This document shows positions 5,801 through 10,065 of a stretch of DNA of 10,065 nucleotides, in pieces. A program made the position numbers and the translations under genes. Source of the DNA: CAYYAQ01 sp964469555 (lineage in GTDB: Bacteria > Planctomycetota > UBA1135 > UBA2386); the NCBI GenBank assembly GCA_964469555.1, contig CAYYAQ010000190.1, forward strand, positions 1-10,065, read 5' to 3'. The stretch's first letter is position 1; every line of letters begins with the position of its first letter. The notes under the pieces were generated by a model. It did not search any database and was not told the DNA's origin. It worked only from the letters and a program-made list of their open reading frames with translations.

Positions 5801-6891
5801 GCAGGGTGCAGGAAGAACTCGCGCGGTTGCGCGGCGAGATCCAGGAGGTGACCCCGGAACACGTGGCTGCCGACGACACCGCGGTCGTCATCGACGTGCG
5901 CGAGCAGGACGAGTGGAACGAGGGCCACGTGCCGGATGCCCTCCACCTGTCGCGTGGGTTCCTGGAGTTCAAGATCGAGTCCGCCTGTCCCGATCGCAGC
6001 CAGCCGATCGTCGTCTATTGCCGAAGCGGCGCGCGCTCGCTGTTCGCGGCAGAGGCCCTGCAACACATGGGGTACAGGGACGTCGCATCGATGGCGGGTG
6101 GTTTCCTGGCGTGGAAGGAGGAAGACCGTGGATTCGAGGTTCCCAAGGCGATGGATGCGAACACGCGCACGCGCTACAGCCGCCACATCCTGATCCCCGA
6201 GGTCGGCGAGTCGGGGCAGCGGAAGCTCCTCGACGCGAAGGTCCTCGTCGTAGGCGCCGGTGGCCTGGGCTCCCCCACCGCGCTCTATCTCGCGGCGGCC
6301 GGAGTCGGGCATCTCGGCGTGGTCGACTTCGACGTCGTCGATCGAAGCAACCTCCAGCGCCAGGTGCTGCACTCAGACGAGCGGATCGGGATGTCCAAGG
6401 TGGAGTCAGCGCGGCGGACGCTCAACGGGCTCAATCCGGACATCACGGTCGAGACTTTCGACACGAAGCTCTGCGCCGAGAACGCGGTGGCGATGATCGA
6501 GCCCTTCGACGTGATCGTCGACGGCTGCGACAACTTCGAGACGCGCTACCTCGTGAACGACGTGTGCGCGCAACTCCAGAAACCGAACGTGCACGGCAGC
6601 ATCCACAGATTCGACGGACAGGTCAGCGTGTTCTGGCCGGGCAAGGGTCCGTGTTACCGGTGCCTGCACCCGGAACCCCCGCCCAAGGATCTCTCGCCGA
6701 ACTGCGCCGAGCTCGGCGTCCTCGGCGTGCTGCCGGGGGTGATCGGCCTCCTCGAAGCCACCGAGACGATCAAGATCCTCCTGGGCATCGGCCAACCGCT
6801 GACCGGTCGCCTCCTCACCTACGACGCCCTCGCCGCGCGCTTCTCGGAGTTCGCGCTCCGGCGCCGCGACGACTGCCCGGTCTGCAGCTGA
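5797..6891 (+). CDS. moeB: Rhodanese-ThiF/MoeB fusion: E1-like sulfur-carrier adenylyltransferase
   Basis: A 364-residue enzyme that would adenylate the C-terminus of a small sulfur carrier (MoaD/ThiS/CysO-like) and help load sulfur on it. The N-terminal rhodanese domain (about 12-115) has active Cys75 in YCRSGARS. The ThiF/MoeB domain (about 125-364) has the ATP loop GAGGLGSP (153-160), NLQRQ (185-189), CDNFETR (244-250), zinc Cys pairs C286/C289 and C360/C363, and a candidate catalytic Cys303 in PNCAELGVLG, where MOCS3/Uba4 have NCADGGVLG. In MOCS3/MoeZ the rhodanese is C-terminal; here it comes first. The GTG at 5797 overlaps the JAMM stop by 4 nt; an in-frame GTG at 5788 is an alternative adding 3 residues. 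Roles in molybdopterin, cysteine, thiamine or tRNA thiolation cannot be told apart from sequence. Confidence 0.92.
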   Translation: MSRVQEELARLRGEIQEVTPEHVAADDTAVVIDVREQDEWNEGHVPDALHLSRGFLEFKIESACPDRSQPIVVYCRSGARSLFAAEALQHMGYRDVASMAGGFLAWKEEDRGFEVPKAMDANTRTRYSRHILIPEVGESGQRKLLDAKVLVVGAGGLGSPTALYLAAAGVGHLGVVDFDVVDRSNLQRQVLHSDERIGMSKVESARRTLNGLNPDITVETFDTKLCAENAVAMIEPFDVIVDGCDNFETRYLVNDVCAQLQKPNVHGSIHRFDGQVSVFWPGKGPCYRCLHPEPPPKDLSPNCAELGVLGVLPGVIGLLEATETIKILLGIGQPLTGRLLTYDALAARFSEFALRRRDDCPVCS

Positions 6892-6919
6892 GGGACCTCG
6901 CTCGGGGTCTGTCTCAGCT
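6886..6919. terminator. Shared convergent hairpin between moeB-like and FKBP genes
   Basis: AGCTGAG (6886-6892) and CTCAGCT (6913-6919) form a perfect 7-bp stem, with an inner GACC/GGTC pairing (6894-6897 and 6906-6909). Each arm holds one of the two convergent TGA stop codons. The stem could end transcription from both sides. U-tracts are short (TTT on plus), so it may work as an RNA 3' end more than as a strong intrinsic terminator. Confidence 0.5.
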
Positions 6920-7804
6920 TTGGATGGAGACGAGTTCCATCTCGAAAACGAGCATGGCGTTCGGCGGAATCGCGGGGAGACTGCCAGCCTCGCCGTAGGC
7001 CATCTTCGCCGGGATCTTCAGCCAGCGGGTCTCGCCGACGCGCATCCCGATGCCACCCTTCAACCACCCTTCGATAGCGCCGCTGACGCCGACTTGCATC
7101 GAGAAGGGTTGACGGTCGGGCAGGCGACTCGAATCGAACTGCTCGCCTGCGCGGTCGCCCTCGAAGAGGACGCCGGTGTAGTGGAACTCGCCGGTCTGCC
7201 CGACCCGGATCGGAGCGCCAGTGCCAGGCTTCACCCGACGCACGAGGAACTCCGCCGGCAGGTCGTCCTTGATCTTGGTCAACTCGACGGTGAGGAAGAT
7301 GGTCGCGTGTGCCTGGACCCGCTCCATCGGCGACCCCTTGGCGCCGTATGCGAGATCGGACGGGATCCGCATGTGCCGGACCTCGCCCTTCTTCATGCCG
7401 TTCGCGCCGAGGATGAGCCCCTGGAGGTCTCCCCACTCCATCATGATGACTTCCTTGGGCGCCCCACCGGTCCGGGTGTTCATGAACTCCTTGCCGTTCG
7501 CGAGCTTTCCGACCAGGTGGAACACGCCGATCTTGCCCATGTCCAGCGGGTCACCCTCACCCTTCTTGAGGGTGGTGACCTTCAGCTCCGGGAAGTCCGC
7601 GGCGCCCTTCCCCAGCGCGAAGACACTGGGCTTGGGATCGTCGCTCGCCTGCATCGGGTCGCTGATCAGCTCGGGCCGCATCGTGGGCGCCGGCGTGCTC
7701 GACGGCTGCTTCGCGGCACGGACCGGGGTCTTCGAATCTTGCGAACAGCCGCACAACGCAAGCAGCGCGGCGACGGCGGTGAGTCTGACGGCGGTCTTGT
7801 TCAT
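6914..7804 (-). CDS. Lipoprotein with two FKBP-type peptidyl-prolyl isomerase domains
   Basis: A 296-residue predicted lipoprotein that would assist folding of exported proteins. Residues 1-20 are a lipoprotein signal ending in the lipobox L-C-G-C20. A Pro/Ser/Lys-rich linker follows to about 65. FKBP domain 1 (about 88-178) keeps the fold signature (VGKLANGKEF, GMKKGEVRHMRIP, LAYGAKG) but has lost the active-site FD pair and the central Trp (GLILGANG). FKBP domain 2 (about 198-296) is canonical: Y209, F223-D224, F234, IEGW (244-247), Y270 and AIPPNAMLVFEMEL. The second domain is therefore the likely isomerase and the first probably binds substrate. ATG 7804 is chosen because the signal starts there; a TTG at 7843 would put 13 polar residues before it. 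No good Shine-Dalgarno is seen. The barrel-protein gene lies 105 nt upstream on the same strand. Confidence 0.9.
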   Translation of the reverse strand: MNKTAVRLTAVAALLALCGCSQDSKTPVRAAKQPSSTPAPTMRPELISDPMQASDDPKPSVFALGKGAADFPELKVTTLKKGEGDPLDMGKIGVFHLVGKLANGKEFMNTRTGGAPKEVIMMEWGDLQGLILGANGMKKGEVRHMRIPSDLAYGAKGSPMERVQAHATIFLTVELTKIKDDLPAEFLVRRVKPGTGAPIRVGQTGEFHYTGVLFEGDRAGEQFDSSRLPDRQPFSMQVGVSGAIEGWLKGGIGMRVGETRWLKIPAKMAYGEAGSLPAIPPNAMLVFEMELVSIQS

Positions 7805-7909
7805 GGCGGAGCTAGTGTGCCCGGAGGAGGGCCGGGTGTGCAACGGATGTATCGGACGAGTTGTTTCCTTGAGGATTCGCGAGACCGTCGATGTTCCATC
7901 AGGCGAACC

Positions 7910-10065
7910 TCAGAAGCGGATGGTGTACAGCACCTTGAGCGCGGATTCCTGGGTCGTCGGCACGAACGGCGCCCCGTGATCGGCCTTTTCCCAGGCGTAG
8001 AGCCCCACCAGGAACAGCTCCTGACCCGGCTCGAGGATCCATCGGACCCGTGTCTGCGCCGACAGGTTCTTGCTGTCGCTGTCGTACTGGACGAGGTTCT
8101 TCCACGACAGATCCGGTGAAAACGACACGTCCACCCGGCCAGACCACGTGTGGGTGGTGAACTGCCCCTCGTCGAGATTCACGTTGTTCTGCTCGTAGCC
8201 TATGCCGACGTGCACCATCGGCCCCAGGATGATGGTCGGGGAGAACTCGATGGTCGTCTTGTTCCCGGAGTAGAACCCACCAAACTTCACCTCGGCCTTG
8301 GTGTAGATCCAGCGCTTCTCCGACGTCTCCAGCTCGACGGAGTGGGTCGTGAAATAGTAGTCGGTGGCCGGAATCGTGATCTCGTCGTGGATGTCGAATC
8401 CCTCGGGCAGGCGCCAGAACTCCCGGCGCACGTCGTAGCCGATGCTGTCGTCACTCGCGAACGTGACTTCCATCGGCTTGACGAACACCAGCCACGAGTC
8501 CTTGCCGCCCGCCTCGTTCGTCGTGACCCGGGGGTACACCATCATCTCCAGGCGACGAATGCAGAAATCCTGGAACCGCCAGGTTCGCTGGGCCCGCGAG
8601 CGGTGTTCCCGCACGCCTGTCCGGCGGACGTATCCGAGCTCCGGCAAAAAGTCCTTCTCGACGTGATTCGTGGTTACCGACACGTCCCATTCCTTCGAGT
8701 CGTAGTCCGCCTGCAAACCGTACGCTGCCGCGTCGCCTCCCGGCCCATCGATGAACGAACCCAGCCACCAGCCGTTGATGTCGATGTCGTGACCCGGCCC
8801 GAACGCGCTGCTGTCGCCGTAGTGGAAGTCGAACCCCGCGGTGTACGCGTTCCCGGGGTCCGTCGGTCGACCGCTCGTCGCGAGCATCCCGACCGAACTC
8901 TCGCGACCGATGTTGCGGCTCACGCGCATCACGCTCAGCGCCCGCTGATCCGAGAACTTCCCGGCCGAATCCGTGTGGTCGTCCTGATAGACGCTGAGGA
9001 GGCCCAGATTCCAGTCGTCGACGCGGCCCGTGAGCTTCGCGCCGGCGATGATGGGTACCGCGGTGCCCTTGTCATCCCGCCCCACCCGCCGTGAGAAGAA
9101 CGGGATCAGCGTCGGACGCCGACCGCTCACGCCGAACGAGAACAACCCGGCGTCCTCGAGAAAGAAGTCGCGCTTCTCCGGGAAGAAGAGCGGGAAACGC
9201 GTGAGATTCGTCCGACGCGCGTCGACCTCGGTCTCCGCGAAGTCCGTGTTGTAGGTCAGGCGCAGGTTGAGCGCAGGCGACAGGCGGTAGCTCAGGTCGA
9301 GCCCGGCGTCCCCGTTCCGCGTCGCGTGCTTGCCGGTGCGGCGGTCACGAGATGTCGACACCTTCGCGTAGGGCACGACATCGAGCCCCACCCCGTGGCG
9401 TATGCCAGTGAGCCCGGTGATCAACCCCCCTTGCGAGATGGAGAAGAACTGATAGGCGACGAGAGGCACCGCCCAACGGTCCTCCTCGTCGTTCGCCTTG
9501 CGTTGTCGCCGCAGATTGAAACGCCACGTGTCGGCACCCTCCTTGAACGCGATCGTCTTGAACGGAATGGCGATCTCCGCCTGCCATCCCGACTCTGTGA
9601 TCTTCGACTTCCCGTACCAGATCCCGTCCCAGCTCTTGTTGAAGCCTCCGCCACCGATCAGCGCGTCACCCTTGCTCCCACCCGCCCCGATCTGGAACCA
9701 GTACGCGAACCGGCGATCGTTGAACGTGTCGAACCAGAACTCGACCCGGTCGTCCGGACTCAGGTTCGCATCGCGCTGCATCAGCCGACCGCGAACCTCG
9801 CCCTTGGCCTCGCGGCATTCGACCGCGATGTAGAGACGATCCCGGTCGAACATGAGCCGCACGATGGTGGGATGCGTGGGTCTTGCCCCTTCGTCCGGAT
9901 CGACCTGGGTCAGCGGACCTAGCTGGACCGCGGACGCCCACGCTGGGTCTCGCAGGTCGGCATCGATGACGATCGGTTGGCCTTTGGGACGCTTCGTGAT
10001 CGCGACCTCCCAGGTCTTCTGCTGCGCGACCCCCACGCCGCACAAGCCGAGCGGAGTGGCGATCG
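7910..10065 (-). CDS. DUF5916 / CBM9-like outer-membrane protein, N-terminus cut by window edge
   Basis: At least 718 codons are open to the right edge with no convincing start. The TTG at 10045 sits inside what looks like a signal peptide ending in GVGVAQ, so the true start lies outside. After it comes a CBM9-like beta-sandwich (about residues 22-200 counted from 10045; PIVIDADLRDPAW, then WQAEIAIPF). A DUF5916 region follows with its hallmark NLTRFPLFFPEKRDFFLEDAGLF (280-302, cited in part) and IPFFSRRVG. The rest is rich in alternating aromatic beta-strands and ends in ...VLYTIRF; a terminal Phe is the usual BAM recognition signal of outer-membrane barrels. The function of the family is unknown. 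CBM9-like domains suggest glycan contact, but this is inference. It is transcribed toward the FKBP lipoprotein gene and may share its transcript. Confidence 0.88.
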   Translation of the reverse strand, partial: IATPLGLCGVGVAQQKTWEVAITKRPKGQPIVIDADLRDPAWASAVQLGPLTQVDPDEGARPTHPTIVRLMFDRDRLYIAVECREAKGEVRGRLMQRDANLSPDDRVEFWFDTFNDRRFAYWFQIGAGGSKGDALIGGGGFNKSWDGIWYGKSKITESGWQAEIAIPFKTIAFKEGADTWRFNLRRQRKANDEEDRWAVPLVAYQFFSISQGGLITGLTGIRHGVGLDVVPYAKVSTSRDRRTGKHATRNGDAGLDLSYRLSPALNLRLTYNTDFAETEVDARRTNLTRFPLFFPEKRDFFLEDAGLFSFGVSGRRPTLIPFFSRRVGRDDKGTAVPIIAGAKLTGRVDDWNLGLLSVYQDDHTDSAGKFSDQRALSVMRVSRNIGRESSVGMLATSGRPTDPGNAYTAGFDFHYGDSSAFGPGHDIDINGWWLGSFIDGPGGDAAAYGLQADYDSKEWDVSVTTNHVEKDFLPELGYVRRTGVREHRSRAQRTWRFQDFCIRRLEMMVYPRVTTNEAGGKDSWLVFVKPMEVTFASDDSIGYDVRREFWRLPEGFDIHDEITIPATDYYFTTHSVELETSEKRWIYTKAEVKFGGFYSGNKTTIEFSPTIILGPMVHVGIGYEQNNVNLDEGQFTTHTWSGRVDVSFSPDLSWKNLVQYDSDSKNLSAQTRVRWILEPGQELFLVGLYAWEKADHGAPFVPTTQESALKVLYTIRF

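Noticed and set aside
6920..9094. Long plus-strand frames (6920-8119, 8150-9094) opposite the FKBP and barrel genes
   Set aside because: They mirror the codon pattern of the real minus-strand genes and show no domain or signal of their own.
10043..10045. TTG at 10045 as the start of the DUF5916 gene
   Set aside because: The frame stays open to the window edge, and the residues around this codon look like the end of a signal peptide, so it reads as an internal Leu.
1..10065. Mobile elements, CRISPR arrays, tRNA genes
   Set aside because: I saw no transposase or integrase, no regularly spaced repeats and no tRNA cloverleaf on either strand.

Overview
The window is GC-rich bacterial DNA from an organism with an outer membrane. 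It carries lipid A synthesis genes, a Skp/OmpH-type periplasmic chaperone, a TonB-independent-looking outer-membrane beta-barrel protein and a cell-wall L,D-transpeptidase. The LpxC-FabZ fusion, the DUF5916 barrel and the rhodanese/E1 plus JAMM pair are the kind of content seen in Planctomycetota, Gemmatimonadota and Bacteroidota-type genomes. I favour a planctomycete-like or related lineage, but nothing here settles it. A run of ten N at 3806-3815 shows that this is a scaffolded, probably metagenomic or draft, assembly.

Layout. Positions 1-528 hold no protein gene. Read on the minus strand they look like the promoter, boxA antitermination site and 5' leader of a ribosomal RNA operon whose 16S gene must lie just beyond the left edge. 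Upstream of it, on the same strand, is a LysM/YkuD L,D-transpeptidase (529-1749). It is preceded by about 400 bases without a gene that contain several strong inverted repeats, including two copies of a 9-mer that compete for one partner sequence.

Then comes an envelope cluster on the minus strand: Skp/OmpH (4577-5269), LpxC-FabZ fusion (3152-4492) and a Gfo/Idh/MocA oxidoreductase (2147-3142). These are transcribed in that order, with 84-nt and 9-nt gaps. LpxD, LpxA and LpxB are not in the window.

Divergent from Skp is a two-gene plus-strand unit: a JAMM metalloprotease (5375-5800) overlapping by 4 nt a rhodanese-ThiF/MoeB E1-like adenylyltransferase (5797-6891). Together they look like a sulfur-carrier activation and processing module, but the small ubiquitin-like carrier is not in the window. 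This unit converges on a minus-strand pair made of an outer-membrane-type DUF5916/CBM9-like protein (7910 to the right edge, N-terminus cut off) and a tandem-FKBP lipoprotein (6914-7804). A shared hairpin lies at the convergence point.

I found no mobile element, CRISPR array, tRNA or complete rRNA gene. The proteins belong to known families. The best candidates for something undescribed are the structured leader of the transpeptidase gene and the JAMM/rhodanese-E1 pair.
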